Shown here: positions 8,780-17,578 of the stretch, in pieces
Position numbering within the stretch: position 1 is the stretch's first letter
Layout: the number at the start of each line of letters is the position of its first letter
Assembly: GCA_021463145.1 (NCBI GenBank)
Contig: JAJTWZ010000007.1
Location: 41,318-105,317 of the forward strand
From: Blastocatellia bacterium
Lineage (GTDB): Bacteria > Acidobacteriota > Blastocatellia > UBA7656 > JADIYM01
Reading direction: 5' to 3'
DNA: 64,000 nt
The notes under the pieces: generated by a model
Databases searched by the model: none
Seen by the model: only the letters and a program-made list of their open reading frames with translations
Told to the model about the DNA's origin: nothing
Translations under genes and position numbers: made by a program

Positions 8780-8807
8780 GCGAGGCCTCCGTCGGATGAG
8801 GTGCCTG

Positions 8808-9149
8808 CTACGGAATGAGTCGCGCAAGATCGTCGTCGATTTCGATCTCCATGCGCAGTAGAGCGGAACTGTATGTCTTACCCTGCGCGTCGGTCTTGAG
8901 CGAGACGGTTCCGCCGCCCCCAAGGGCTTCGTGCAGGAGAAAATTCAGGGCCTCGAGGTTGGGGAGTTCGAATCGCTCGACGCCACCGTGGACAAGCCCA
9001 TCGAAATGGCGCTTGACGGCCTCGACCGTGACGCGCTCGACGAGTACAGGATAGAACTCGGGGCGGCGCGCAATGAGACCGACATTGGCCGTGTCGCCTT
9101 TGTCGCCCGATCGGGCGTGAGCAATGTCGAGCAGCCGGATTGTCTTCAT
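8808..9149 (-). CDS. AtuA-related C-terminal domain protein (ferredoxin-fold-like)
   Basis: A 113-residue protein that begins KTIRLLDIAHARSGDKGDTANVGLIAR, the hallmark of the short domain fused to or following AtuA proteins. It contains a Gly-rich turn (HEALGGGGTVSLKTDAQGK). In AtuA-type systems (acyclic terpene utilisation) this unit may be fused to the larger AtuA part; here the two are separate genes 7 nt apart. The biochemical role is unknown, though a partner function for the adjacent AtuA subunit is the natural reading. Confidence 0.85.
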   Translation of the reverse strand: MKTIRLLDIAHARSGDKGDTANVGLIARRPEFYPVLVERVTVEAVKRHFDGLVHGGVERFELPNLEALNFLLHEALGGGGTVSLKTDAQGKTYSSALLRMEIEIDDDLARLIP

Positions 9150-9156
9150 TCCAGTA

Positions 9157-10521
9157 TCAGGCCTCCGCTATCTCGACTACCGGCTCCACGACCGACTTTG
9201 GAATCAGCGCGGGCCAGTAGGCCACAATCTCCTGCACGCGCGGGCGGCCGCCGGCAAAGCCAGTTACGTTCGGCGGTCCGGTAAGAACGAGCGGAGCGAG
9301 TTCCTTGGTGAAGCGTTCGACATCCGCCTTGCTTTCGGACCGCACGCCGACTCGAAGCTCGACTTCCGCCAGTTCGCCCGACGGCGTGCCGGCGAGCGGG
9401 CCGTGGCACGCACTCGCGCCGACGAACTCCGTGAGCACTTCGTCGAATCTCAGCCCGAGCCGCTCGAGCCGTTCGCGAAGGATTCGGTCGGCCGCCTCGG
9501 CCTTGCGATACGCATCGGGCCACGCATACACGAGCGTCCCGACGGCCTTGAAGCCGGACGAATAGCTGATCGAAACCTTGTAAAACTCGGTTTCGGGGTT
9601 GCCGCGAATGCCAAACATTCTGACGCGGTCCGTCCCGTCGCCGGCGAGGTGGATAGAAGTAAAGTCGGCCACGCAGTCCGGCGTGATGTAGGCCTTCGGA
9701 TCCCCCATCTCGTAGACGAGCTGTTCCTTGATGACCGCAGGCGATATGCGGCCGCCAGTGCCAGGATGCTTCGTGATGACGAACGTGCCGTCGGCAGAGG
9801 CTTCGACAATTGGATACCCGATATTCGCCAGGTCCGGGATCGAATCCCAGTCCACCATGCAGTTGCCGCCGGAGGCCTGTGCTCCACACTCGATCGTGTG
9901 TCCGGCGATGGTTCCCGCTGCTACTCGGTCCCAGTCGTCCTTTGCCCAGCCGAACTCGTAGGCCATTGGAGCAAGCGTCAGTCCCGTGTCCGTGCACCGG
10001 CCGGTAACGACCACGCGCGCCCCGCGCGACAGCGCTTCGACGATTGGCCACGCGCCGAAATAGACGTTCGCACTCTGGACACGATCGATCACGGTCGAGA
10101 GCGGTTCGCCTGTGTCCATGTTCCGAAGCTCGATGCCGTCGCGCGTGAAACTCTCCAGCCGGTCCATTATGTCGTCGCCACGGACGATTCCCACTCGCAC
10201 CTGGCCACCGAGTCCGAGCTTGCGCGCGACCTCCAGCACAGCCGCGCTGCAACCGGCCGGATTCACGCCGCCGGCGTTTGCCGTGACCTTGATGTCGCGC
10301 TCGACGCAAGCCGGAAGAATTCGTTCCATCAGCGGCACGAAGTCGGTCGCATAGCCGAGCTCCGGATTCCGCGAGCGCTGCTTCTGCATGATCGACATCG
10401 TCACCTCGGCCAGGTAGTCGAGCATGAGGTAGTCGATCGGACCGCCCTCGACCTGCTGGACGGGCGCCTCGAGCATGTCGCCCCAGAAGCCCTGACCGCT
10501 CGCAATTCGGATCGTTTTCAT
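9157..10521 (-). CDS. AtuA-family protein (DUF1446)
   Basis: A 454-residue protein matching the acyclic terpene utilisation AtuA family. It opens with [15 protein letters not shown], followed by [29 protein letters not shown] and a Gly-rich [16 protein letters not shown] segment. AtuA is needed for citronellol/geraniol catabolism in Pseudomonas, but its reaction is unproven. It overlaps the gene before it by 4 nt and precedes the AtuA-related small subunit by 7 nt. The hydratase gene downstream on the same strand suggests a CoA-ester pathway. Confidence 0.88.
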   Translation of the reverse strand: MKTIRIASGQGFWGDMLEAPVQQVEGGPIDYLMLDYLAEVTMSIMQKQRSRNPELGYATDFVPLMERILPACVERDIKVTANAGGVNPAGCSAAVLEVARKLGLGGQVRVGIVRGDDIMDRLESFTRDGIELRNMDTGEPLSTVIDRVQSANVYFGAWPIVEALSRGARVVVTGRCTDTGLTLAPMAYEFGWAKDDWDRVAAGTIAGHTIECGAQASGGNCMVDWDSIPDLANIGYPIVEASADGTFVITKHPGTGGRISPAVIKEQLVYEMGDPKAYITPDCVADFTSIHLAGDGTDRVRMFGIRGNPETEFYKVSISYSSGFKAVGTLVYAWPDAYRKAEAADRILRERLERLGLRFDEVLTEFVGASACHGPLAGTPSGELAEVELRVGVRSESKADVERFTKELAPLVLTGPPNVTGFAGGRPRVQEIVAYWPALIPKSVVEPVVEIAEA

Positions 10522-11174
10522 AGCGTAGGTTCGGTGGCGGAATCTATTACATCTCTTCTTGGGCGCGCAACGATTCGATGTTCGAGTGTCGCGGCTTCCG
10601 TTACCAGTCCTATCGCCTCGAGAGCTGCGCGAACTGATGGAAGGAAGGTCTCGTCGACAGCAGCACGCCCGCTCATCGCGGTGTCGATGCGATCCCGAAC
10701 TGCGCCTCTCGAGACCAGGTAGGACTGAACGTACGCGCGTGCCGGAATCCGGGCGAGTGCGTCGGCGAGAGCGTCGTCGTAGCGCGCAATGAAGTCGCTG
10801 ACCCGGAGCGGAGGCGCGACGCCGGACGTGAGCCGGAATGCACGGCCGACGGCAGGCCCCTCGACTACCTCGATGTCCGCGACGTCGGCCCAGCGCAGAA
10901 GGCTCTGTCCGAGTAGCGGCGCGCGACGCGTGATCGACTCGTCGTCAATGACGACCGTTTCTCCCAGGCGGAGCAAAACCCACACCAGAAACAGCGAGAG
11001 AAGGCCCATTACCAGCAGGAGCAAGGTGTGCCGCAGCCCGGACGTCAACTGGAGCGCCCATCCAATGAGTACCAGCGTTGGCGCGAGAATGACGCAGACG
11101 GTCAGGACGGCGCCCTGACTCGACCGGTAAGTCGTGCTCGTGACGCTGCCCGGGGGATGAACTCGCTCGGCCAT
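10518..11174 (-). CDS. Membrane protein with PH-like domain
   Basis: A 218-residue protein with two adjacent transmembrane helices ([19 protein letters not shown] and [18 protein letters not shown]). These are followed by a beta-rich stretch resembling bacterial PH-like domains ([35 protein letters not shown]). The C-terminal half is helical and of unknown type. It overlaps the wecE-like gene by 1 nt (TAATG) and AtuA by 4 nt, so it physically links the glycan genes to the AtuA genes. Function unknown. Confidence 0.6.
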   Translation of the reverse strand: MAERVHPPGSVTSTTYRSSQGAVLTVCVILAPTLVLIGWALQLTSGLRHTLLLLVMGLLSLFLVWVLLRLGETVVIDDESITRRAPLLGQSLLRWADVADIEVVEGPAVGRAFRLTSGVAPPLRVSDFIARYDDALADALARIPARAYVQSYLVSRGAVRDRIDTAMSGRAAVDETFLPSVRAALEAIGLVTEAATLEHRIVARPRRDVIDSATEPTL

Positions 11175-12316
11175 TAACGCGAGGGATCGAACTGCAGAAT
11201 GGATTCGATGACGTACAACTGTTCAATCTCCGAGAGCGAGTTGTAGAACGGCAGTCGCAGCAATCGATCGCTGACGTCTTCGGTCACTGGACAATCGCCG
11301 GCACGTCCCCCGAAACGTATTCCCATCGGCGACGTGTGCAGGGGGACATAGTGAAACACGCTGTGGACGCCCAGCCGCCTCAGGTGTTCGATTAGGTTTG
11401 CCCGCGTCGTCTCATCCGGCAGCAGGAGGTAGTACATGTGGTACGACTGCTCGCAGTTGTCCGGCACGACCGGACGCCTCGCGCCGATGGAATCCGCCCA
11501 TTCGCCGAGAGCGCGATCGTAGCCTTCCCACAGTCGTTGCCGGGTCGACTGGATGAGCTCGACCCGCTCGAGTTGCGCGAGCAAGAACGCCGCCAGCATG
11601 TCGGACGGCAGAAAGCTCGAGCCAACATCCACCCACGTGTACTTGTCGACCTGTCCGCGGAAGAAGCGGGAGCGGTTCGTGCCTTTCTCACGGTGGATTT
11701 CGGCTCGCTCGACGAGGCTGGCGTCGTTGATGACGAGGGCGCCGCCCTCGCCGCACGTCAGGTTCTTGGTTTCGTGGAAGCTGAGTGTGGAGAGTTGACC
11801 GAACGACCCGAGCAAGCGGTCCTGGTACTTCCCGAGCATTCCGTGGGCGTTGTCTTCGACAATGGCAAAGCCGTTAGTGCTCGCGAGGCCGGAGATTACG
11901 TCCATCGCGCACCCGACGCCGGCATAGTGCACGGGAACGACGGCGCGCGTCTTCTCCGTAATGAGTGACGGAAGCAGAGACTCATCCAGATTGAGCGTGT
12001 CGGGCCGTATGTCGCAGAAGACGATCCTGGCACCCCGGAGCGCAAATGCGTTCGCTGTCGACACGAACGTGAACGACGGGATGATGACTTCGTCGCCGGG
12101 CTGTATGTCGAGAAGGAGAGCGCTAAGTTCGAGCGCGTCCGAACAGGACGTAGTCAGGAATACCTGCGCCGACCCGAGCATCTCTCCAAGGAGCGCCTGG
12201 CAGCGGCGCGTGAAAGGACCATCTCCCGAAATGTGCCCGCCGGCGACCGAATCGAGAAGGTAGACGATCTCTCGACCCGAGAGACTCGCCTTGTTGAACG
12301 GAATTCGCATTCTCAT
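11174..12316 (-). CDS. wecE: dTDP-4-amino-4,6-dideoxygalactose transaminase-like enzyme
   Basis: PLP-dependent DegT/DnrJ/EryC1 aminotransferase of 380 residues. It resembles RffA/WecE closely: PFNKASLSGREIVYL, GDGPFTRRCQ, IQPGDEVIIPSFTFVSTANA, the PLP lysine in SFHETKNLTCGEGGA (about K184), and REKGTNRSRFFRGQVDKYTW. WecE converts dTDP-4-keto-6-deoxyglucose to dTDP-4-amino-4,6-dideoxygalactose for surface polysaccharides. The ATG at 12316 overlaps the methyltransferase stop (ATGA). The close similarity makes the reaction likely, but the glycan is not enterobacterial common antigen by context. Confidence 0.9.
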   Translation of the reverse strand: MRMRIPFNKASLSGREIVYLLDSVAGGHISGDGPFTRRCQALLGEMLGSAQVFLTTSCSDALELSALLLDIQPGDEVIIPSFTFVSTANAFALRGARIVFCDIRPDTLNLDESLLPSLITEKTRAVVPVHYAGVGCAMDVISGLASTNGFAIVEDNAHGMLGKYQDRLLGSFGQLSTLSFHETKNLTCGEGGALVINDASLVERAEIHREKGTNRSRFFRGQVDKYTWVDVGSSFLPSDMLAAFLLAQLERVELIQSTRQRLWEGYDRALGEWADSIGARRPVVPDNCEQSYHMYYLLLPDETTRANLIEHLRRLGVHSVFHYVPLHTSPMGIRFGGRAGDCPVTEDVSDRLLRLPFYNSLSEIEQLYVIESILQFDPSR

Positions 12317-13080
12317 TCCTTCGCGGCCAGGCCGTGCATTGCCGTGTAGTCGCCCAGCCGTAGAAACGGCACCGCGCGCATCATGGACTGTCCGATGTGA
12401 TAGCCAGGCGACGTGACGAATCCGGGTAGACTCACGTACGAAAGGGCAAGTCGCGCGGGCCAGAAGTGGAGTGGGTACATTCCCTTCACGGTGATTCCCG
12501 CTTCGCGCATGACACCGGCGAAGGCAGATACGCTCAGGTCGAGCACACGATGAAGGAAGCCCGTGTGGATAGGCTCGAGCAGCAGGATCTCTCCGCCCGG
12601 TTTCAATGCCTGGACGAGTTTCTCCAGGGCGCGCAGCAGCTCCTCGGCATCCTTGCACGCGACGGCGACCGAACCCCACGAGACGACGGCGTCGTAGCGG
12701 TCGTGCTCGGCCAGCTCGAAAATCGACTCTACCGAATAGGACGGGTTCTCGCCGCCGGAGAGACCTCGTGCGATATCGATGGCCCGGGCCGAGAAGTCGA
12801 AGCCGTGAACGGTCGCACCGCGTCCGGCCAGATACCTCGCGATCCGTCCAGTCCCGCATCCGGCATCCAGAATGCACTTACCGGTCACTTCAGGCAGCAG
12901 GCGATCGATGACAGCCAGCTGCTCTCGGTGGTAGAGCCGGTTCAGATTGTTGTTCGGCCACATCGACACGGCGTCGCCGGCGAGCTCGACGGCCTTCGAG
13001 TCCCAATAATCCGCCGTGCTGTAGAGCTGCTTCCGATTACGGCGATTCCGAAGCATCGCCGCAAGGCTTTTGACGTTCAT
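12313..13080 (-). CDS. Class I SAM-dependent methyltransferase
   Basis: A 255-residue protein with the SAM-binding motif I ILDAGCGTGRIARYL, motif II HGFDFSARAIDIARG and motif post-I around YDAVVSWGSVAV. The N-terminal lead LYSTADYWDSKAVEL is typical of small-molecule or lipid methyltransferases. It overlaps both neighbouring aminotransferase genes by 4 nt. Within this cluster a sugar or lipid-linked sugar is the likely acceptor, which is inference only. Confidence 0.85.
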   Translation of the reverse strand: MNVKSLAAMLRNRRNRKQLYSTADYWDSKAVELAGDAVSMWPNNNLNRLYHREQLAVIDRLLPEVTGKCILDAGCGTGRIARYLAGRGATVHGFDFSARAIDIARGLSGGENPSYSVESIFELAEHDRYDAVVSWGSVAVACKDAEELLRALEKLVQALKPGGEILLLEPIHTGFLHRVLDLSVSAFAGVMREAGITVKGMYPLHFWPARLALSYVSLPGFVTSPGYHIGQSMMRAVPFLRLGDYTAMHGLAAKE

Positions 13081-14258
13081 CTGGTGACCCCTGCCGAGTC
13101 GATCTCCACGACAGCCTCTACCACTCGATTCAGCTCCCGGTCGGTCAACTTTTCATAATAGGGAAGGTCGAGCACCTCGTGCGCCAACTGGCCGGCGCGC
13201 CCGCATGCCGACGGGTCGCCAATGTAGGTGAAGCTGAAAGCGCAGTCCACACCTCGATCCACAAGCTGTTGATAATACACGAGCTTGTCGCCTCTGACCC
13301 GCAGCGGAAACCGGATGCAGGCCCACGAATTCGTGGAATCCTCCGGAGGCAGCGCCGCTCGCTCGACTCCGGACAAGCCAGACAGAAGCTCTCGATATCG
13401 GCGCTGCCGTGCGCCGACGATCTCGTCAAGGCGGCGGATCTGGCCGAGAGCGATACGAGCCTGCCAGTTCGTAAGCCGATGGCGGTAGAACTCCGTGAAC
13501 TCGGGGTGCAATCCATCCTCGTCGAACGTGAATGCACGGCGGCACCCGAAGACGACCCAATGAAACAGCCGATAGAGAGCGCCGTTCTCGATGACGACGA
13601 GGATGGCCGCCATGAGGATCGTCCTGACTTTCCACGCGAGTCCTGGCATCACCGTTTCTTCGTCGAGCACGCGCGCGATACGCTGCGCCATCGCGTCGTC
13701 GTCCGTCGCAATGAAACCGCCCTTGAGGGGCACGGTGACGAGCTTCGTCGAATCGAAACTGAAGAAGCCGACGTCGCCAATCGTTCCCGTCAGCTTTCCG
13801 TCGATGCGTGTGCCGAGCGACGCCGCGGCATCCTCGACGATCAGTGCACCACGTGCCCGGGCCAGGCTCATCGTCGTCGCCATGTCGCACGGGATTCCGA
13901 ACTGGTGTGTGGCGACTACGACAGAACCTTCATCGAGCAGTTCTTCGAGTGACGAGGCGTCGTAATTGAACCCGTTGGCCTCGGTCGGAACCCGGACTAT
14001 CGACCTGCCGGCGAGCAATACCGCTTCGTCGACCGCCTTGCAGGTGTATGACGGGATGAGCACGCGCTCACGGCCGACTGCCCGAAGGATTGCGTAGAGC
14101 GCGCCGCGGCCAGATGCCGTCAGCAGGATGTGACGGCAACCCGTCAGCTCGCGGAGATGCGTGACGAGGGCTTCGGCGTACTCGCGTTTCCGTTCGCGAG
14201 TAAACGCGGCTCTTACCAGGTCGAGCAGCCCGTAATTGACCTTGGTGCGGGGAATCAC
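13077..14258 (-). CDS. DegT/DnrJ/EryC1 family aminotransferase
   Basis: A 393-residue fold-type I PLP enzyme, distinct from its WecE-like neighbour. Key marks are LTASGRGALYAILRAVG, IPSYTCKAVDEAV, IVEDAAASLG and the PLP lysine in GFFSFDSTKLVTVPLKGG (about K172). A hydrophobic insert near residues 200-230 (ILMAAILVVIENGALYRLFHW) may be membrane-associated, as seen in some sugar aminotransferases next to flippases. The GTG at 14258 overlaps the upstream stop (GTGA); the frame stays open far upstream but that part is a shadow of the flippase gene. It probably makes an amino sugar. Confidence 0.85.
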   Translation of the reverse strand: MIPRTKVNYGLLDLVRAAFTRERKREYAEALVTHLRELTGCRHILLTASGRGALYAILRAVGRERVLIPSYTCKAVDEAVLLAGRSIVRVPTEANGFNYDASSLEELLDEGSVVVATHQFGIPCDMATTMSLARARGALIVEDAAASLGTRIDGKLTGTIGDVGFFSFDSTKLVTVPLKGGFIATDDDAMAQRIARVLDEETVMPGLAWKVRTILMAAILVVIENGALYRLFHWVVFGCRRAFTFDEDGLHPEFTEFYRHRLTNWQARIALGQIRRLDEIVGARQRRYRELLSGLSGVERAALPPEDSTNSWACIRFPLRVRGDKLVYYQQLVDRGVDCAFSFTYIGDPSACGRAGQLAHEVLDLPYYEKLTDRELNRVVEAVVEIDSAGVTR

Positions 14259-15208
14259 AGTGCGGTTCCGCCGCCATCTGGACGGCGCCCCACGAGTCGC
14301 CATACGACGAAGTGAATGGCAGCCAGCGCGAGCACTTCGAGCGCATAAGCTCGAATGAGTAAAGCGCCGGCCTGCGCCTGAGCAGCGCCGTACCCGAGGC
14401 GTACCAGCGACTCGGTAATCCCGACCTCCGAGATTCCGACTGCGCCCGGAATCAGGCTGGCAACGTTTACGATCGTCACGACGGACACTAGCCCGGCCGA
14501 CTGCGCGAACGACAAGTCGATGCCGATACTGCGCAGAGTGAAGAGCCAGCCGAGCGCCACGACGCTCCACGACGCGACCGTGTAGAGGAGCACTGGCACG
14601 ACGACCGCCGGTTGCCTTCCGACTACCAACGCCGATCTGGCCATCTCGGTGACGAATCCAAGCCGGCGCCGCGCGAGAAGGGCCGCAATCGCGACGAGGA
14701 GGACGGCGCCGAGTGCGACGACGAGTACCGCCCGCGCCGGCGCACCGGGCCGTTCCAGGGAGAAAACCATCGCCACGGCAGCCATCGACGTGAGCACGGT
14801 TACGTCTGCCATCCGTTCGACGGCGAACCCTCCGTAGCCGTCCACGCGTCCGCTGTGACCGGCGCCGTGCAGCATCTCCACTTTCAATACCTCTCCGGAC
14901 TGAAACGGCGTCACGACGATTGCGGCCTGCGAAAACACGCTCCACCGGTAGAGCGATCCAAAGGACGGTCGCACGCCAACGGCCCGCAGCACGATGGACC
15001 ATCGCAGCGTCCGAATCACGAAATAGACGACGATCGTAGTGCAGCCTCCGGCAAAGAAGGTTGCGAGATCGGTGCCGTGAAGGACTTCGGCAATGGCGCC
15101 CCAGTTGAACGTGAGTCCAATGTACGCAAGGCAGATCACTGTTGCGACACCGGCCATTGCCCAGCGTACGAACCGTCTCGACCGGGACGGACGCACCGCG
15201 TCAACCAT
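14255..15208 (-). CDS. UPF0104/AglD-like flippase domain membrane protein
   Basis: A 317-residue polytopic protein with about eight transmembrane helices. It contains the LPG-synthase TM/UPF0104 marks: a SGEVLKVEML-type motif after TM3, a GGFAVERMADVTVL segment and a late SLIPGAVGISEVGITESL helix. Relatives move lipid-linked intermediates or act with lysyl-phosphatidylglycerol synthesis. The ATG at 15208 overlaps the ATP-grasp stop by 8 nt. In this gene order it would transport or shield a lipid-linked sugar. Confidence 0.83.
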   Translation of the reverse strand: MVDAVRPSRSRRFVRWAMAGVATVICLAYIGLTFNWGAIAEVLHGTDLATFFAGGCTTIVVYFVIRTLRWSIVLRAVGVRPSFGSLYRWSVFSQAAIVVTPFQSGEVLKVEMLHGAGHSGRVDGYGGFAVERMADVTVLTSMAAVAMVFSLERPGAPARAVLVVALGAVLLVAIAALLARRRLGFVTEMARSALVVGRQPAVVVPVLLYTVASWSVVALGWLFTLRSIGIDLSFAQSAGLVSVVTIVNVASLIPGAVGISEVGITESLVRLGYGAAQAQAGALLIRAYALEVLALAAIHFVVWRLVGRRPDGGGTAL

Positions 15209-16397
15209 CTGGCGCCTCGGCGCGTACGTCGAGCTCTCGGCGGACCTGATCCAGGCGCGCATCTACTTCTGCGCGCGAGTCGCCGGCAACGAGACCTTCG
15301 CCGACGCGCTTGCGTCCGTCGACGAACGGTTCGACGGGTGCTCCCGGCTCGAAGTCGATCGTGAGATGGCGTACCCACGGTTGCTCGCGCAGACGCGTAA
15401 GTGCAGAGGAGTCGTAGGCAAGCCTGCCCGTGCCGGATACGCCAAGCAGAGCCAGACCCGCTGGCCGGATGGCGACTGACCGAGGGAATGCCGGCGTCTC
15501 ACCGACTGCGTGGCGGAGCGCGGCCTCCGTAAGATCGACGCCGGTCGCGAACCGAAGCAGCGGGGCGATCGAGTTTCCGCCGAGTCTCGGGCTCATTTCG
15601 AGAAGTACGACGTCATCCTGACGCAATATGAAGTCGCAGTCGAATGGCCCGCTCGCAATGCCGAGTTCACTCAGTGCCGACGCGATGGCATCGACGACGC
15701 GGCGTGCGTCACCCGTGGAGAGGTTCGCGGGAACGCGATGCCCGTGCGTTGCGACGAATGGCGGCTGAGCCGTCTCGCGGTCCAGAAGTAGAGAGAAGAC
15801 GACGCGTCCGTCGAGCAGAAAACCCTCGCAGGTGCCCTGGTGCCCTTCAATGAACTCTTCCAGCACACCGGATCGATCGGGGTCGAACGCAAGGCTCTCT
15901 CGAAGCACTGTGGAAAGGGATTCCGCAGAGTCCACGACCCGAATGCCCTTGCTTCCAGACGACCGGTTCGGCTTGAGCACCCATCGTCTATCGAAAAGTC
16001 CGTCTGGCGGAATGAACGCATCGTCGACCGGAATGGCCCGCGGGCACGAGAAACCGGTCGATGCGAGGAAATCGCGAAACCGCGCCTTGCTGCACGTCAC
16101 GCGGGTAGCTTCAAGCGGAACGCCCCGAAGCCCGAGTTCCGCGGCGACATATGCCGCCGTAGGGACCGCGACGTCCGTGCACGGCGAGATGATGCCGTCT
16201 ATCCGCTCGCGGCGCGCGACCTCGAGCACGCCGCCGAAGTCGGTCGTATCCACGTTGGCGTGCGCATCGGCAAGCGCGTGGCCGGGATTCGACGGCCGAT
16301 TGTCGACGGTCACAACACGAAGCCCGAGCCTGCGGGCCGTGCGAATCGCATCGAGCTGGTAGACGGATGCCGCGAGTACGAGGACGGTCCGGGGCAT
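15201..16397 (-). CDS. ATP-grasp ligase (carbamoyl-phosphate synthase-like)
   Basis: A 398-residue ATP-grasp enzyme. It has an N-terminal Rossmann-like pre-ATP-grasp part (PRTVLVLAASVYQLDAIRTA, DNRPSNPGHALAD) and then the ATP-grasp core (RWVLKPNRSSGSKGIRVV, VLEEFIEGHQGTCEGFLLDG and the metal-binding FDCDFILRQDDVVLLEMSPRLGG). Such enzymes join a carboxylate to an amine using ATP. With two aminotransferases nearby, N-acylation of an amino sugar with an amino acid is an attractive but unproven role. It overlaps the glycosyltransferase stop by 1 nt (TGATG). Confidence 0.88.
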   Translation of the reverse strand: MPRTVLVLAASVYQLDAIRTARRLGLRVVTVDNRPSNPGHALADAHANVDTTDFGGVLEVARRERIDGIISPCTDVAVPTAAYVAAELGLRGVPLEATRVTCSKARFRDFLASTGFSCPRAIPVDDAFIPPDGLFDRRWVLKPNRSSGSKGIRVVDSAESLSTVLRESLAFDPDRSGVLEEFIEGHQGTCEGFLLDGRVVFSLLLDRETAQPPFVATHGHRVPANLSTGDARRVVDAIASALSELGIASGPFDCDFILRQDDVVLLEMSPRLGGNSIAPLLRFATGVDLTEAALRHAVGETPAFPRSVAIRPAGLALLGVSGTGRLAYDSSALTRLREQPWVRHLTIDFEPGAPVEPFVDGRKRVGEGLVAGDSRAEVDARLDQVRRELDVRAEAPDG

Positions 16398-17326
16398 CAC
16401 TCGTGGATCTCCCGAATCGCGTACTGTATTCGCGATCGCGTCACCTGTTGACTCATTCGGGCAAGGTAGATCGAGAAGATCAGGTTGCAGAGAAGCACAA
16501 CCGAGTTGAAGAACGTCAGGATAACGATCGTGCTGGCCCATCCGGGAATACCCGTGCCCTGGCTCGAAGCGCGCACGAGCACGAATGTGCCGTAGACCAA
16601 CGAGAAGACCATCGCTCCAACGCACGACAAGGCAACGGCGTAAACCGGATAGTTCGAATAGTTGAAGATCAGGTTGCCGGCCAGGCTCAAGCTGCGGCGC
16701 AGGTTGTATGTCGAACGGCCGAACGGACGTGTATCGTGTCGTACCGGGACGTTCGTATAGCTCGAGGCATTCGCAAGCAGCATGGACGTCACGTACGGAA
16801 AGGCTCCGCCCATCTGGCAGACGTGATCGACGACGACGCGCCTCGCAGCCCGAAAGCTCGTGAGTTGAAACGTCGACGGGAGGTGGAAAATGCCGCGCTG
16901 GATGCGATCGATCATCCCCCCGCTGAAGTTTCGGGCACGGTCGTGCTTTTTCGAGTCGTACGCGCCTATGGCGAGGTCGTAGCCGGATTCGACGGCGTCG
17001 ATGAGTTTCGGGATCTCCTCAGGCGGGTTCTGCAGATCGTCGTCCATCGTCACGACAATGTCGCCGGTGACCAGCGAGAACCCGCAGAGGATGGCGTTAT
17101 GCTGCCCGCTGTTGCGCAACAGCCGGGCGATCTTCAGTTCGGCCGGGTGTGCAGACTTCAAGGACAGGAGCACATCCCAGCTCTTGTCCGGGCTCACGTC
17201 GTCGACGAGCACGATTTCGGGCTGCTCCGAACGATCCCGGAATACTTCGAGTATGCGCTCGACGAGCGGTGTGAGCGATTGCTCGGAGCGATAGACGGGA
17301 ATCACGATGCTGACGATGAGCGACAT
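16397..17326 (-). CDS. Family 2 glycosyltransferase, polyprenyl-phosphate type
   Basis: A 309-residue GT2 enzyme related to ArnC/dolichyl-phosphate mannose synthase. It has IPVYRSEQSLTPLVERIL at the start, DDVSPDKSWDVL, the DDDLQNPPEEIPKL metal-binding segment and two C-terminal membrane helices (VALSCVGAMVFSLVYGTFVL and ILTFFNSVVLLCNLIFSIYL). It would attach a sugar to a polyprenyl phosphate. The ATG at 17326 is preferred because upstream codons read as unlikely protein. It is the first gene of the long minus-strand chain; 252 nt of divergent intergenic DNA with no clear signal precede it. Confidence 0.9.
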   Translation of the reverse strand: MSLIVSIVIPVYRSEQSLTPLVERILEVFRDRSEQPEIVLVDDVSPDKSWDVLLSLKSAHPAELKIARLLRNSGQHNAILCGFSLVTGDIVVTMDDDLQNPPEEIPKLIDAVESGYDLAIGAYDSKKHDRARNFSGGMIDRIQRGIFHLPSTFQLTSFRAARRVVVDHVCQMGGAFPYVTSMLLANASSYTNVPVRHDTRPFGRSTYNLRRSLSLAGNLIFNYSNYPVYAVALSCVGAMVFSLVYGTFVLVRASSQGTGIPGWASTIVILTFFNSVVLLCNLIFSIYLARMSQQVTRSRIQYAIREIHE

Positions 17327-17578
17327 GAGCGAGTGTTCCCGATCTCTGGAGTGAATCGTGTGTCGTGTCGAGCCTGATTGCGCCCGCATTGCGGACAATT
17401 CTCGAAGGACGCAGCGGCGACGTCAAAATTGCTTATCTGGAGTTCGGCGGCGATTATCCCGAATGAGGCGATCCAACTCAACCGCCCGGGCAAGGGTGGC
17501 AACTGCCTGTGGTAACCTGCTTTCCGCTTCCGCGACTTTCCAGAGCCTTCGGGTACGCCCGATATTGCTGTAACACCG

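Noticed and set aside
9124..10722. A plus-strand open frame of about 530 codons opposite the AtuA genes.
   Set aside because: Composition is Arg/His/Asp-rich without any recognisable domain, and AtuA on the other strand is clear.
14259..15002. Upstream extension of the DegT aminotransferase frame to 15002.
   Set aside because: The extra residues are Arg-rich shadow of the flippase gene; the GTGA overlap start at 14258 gives the standard protein.
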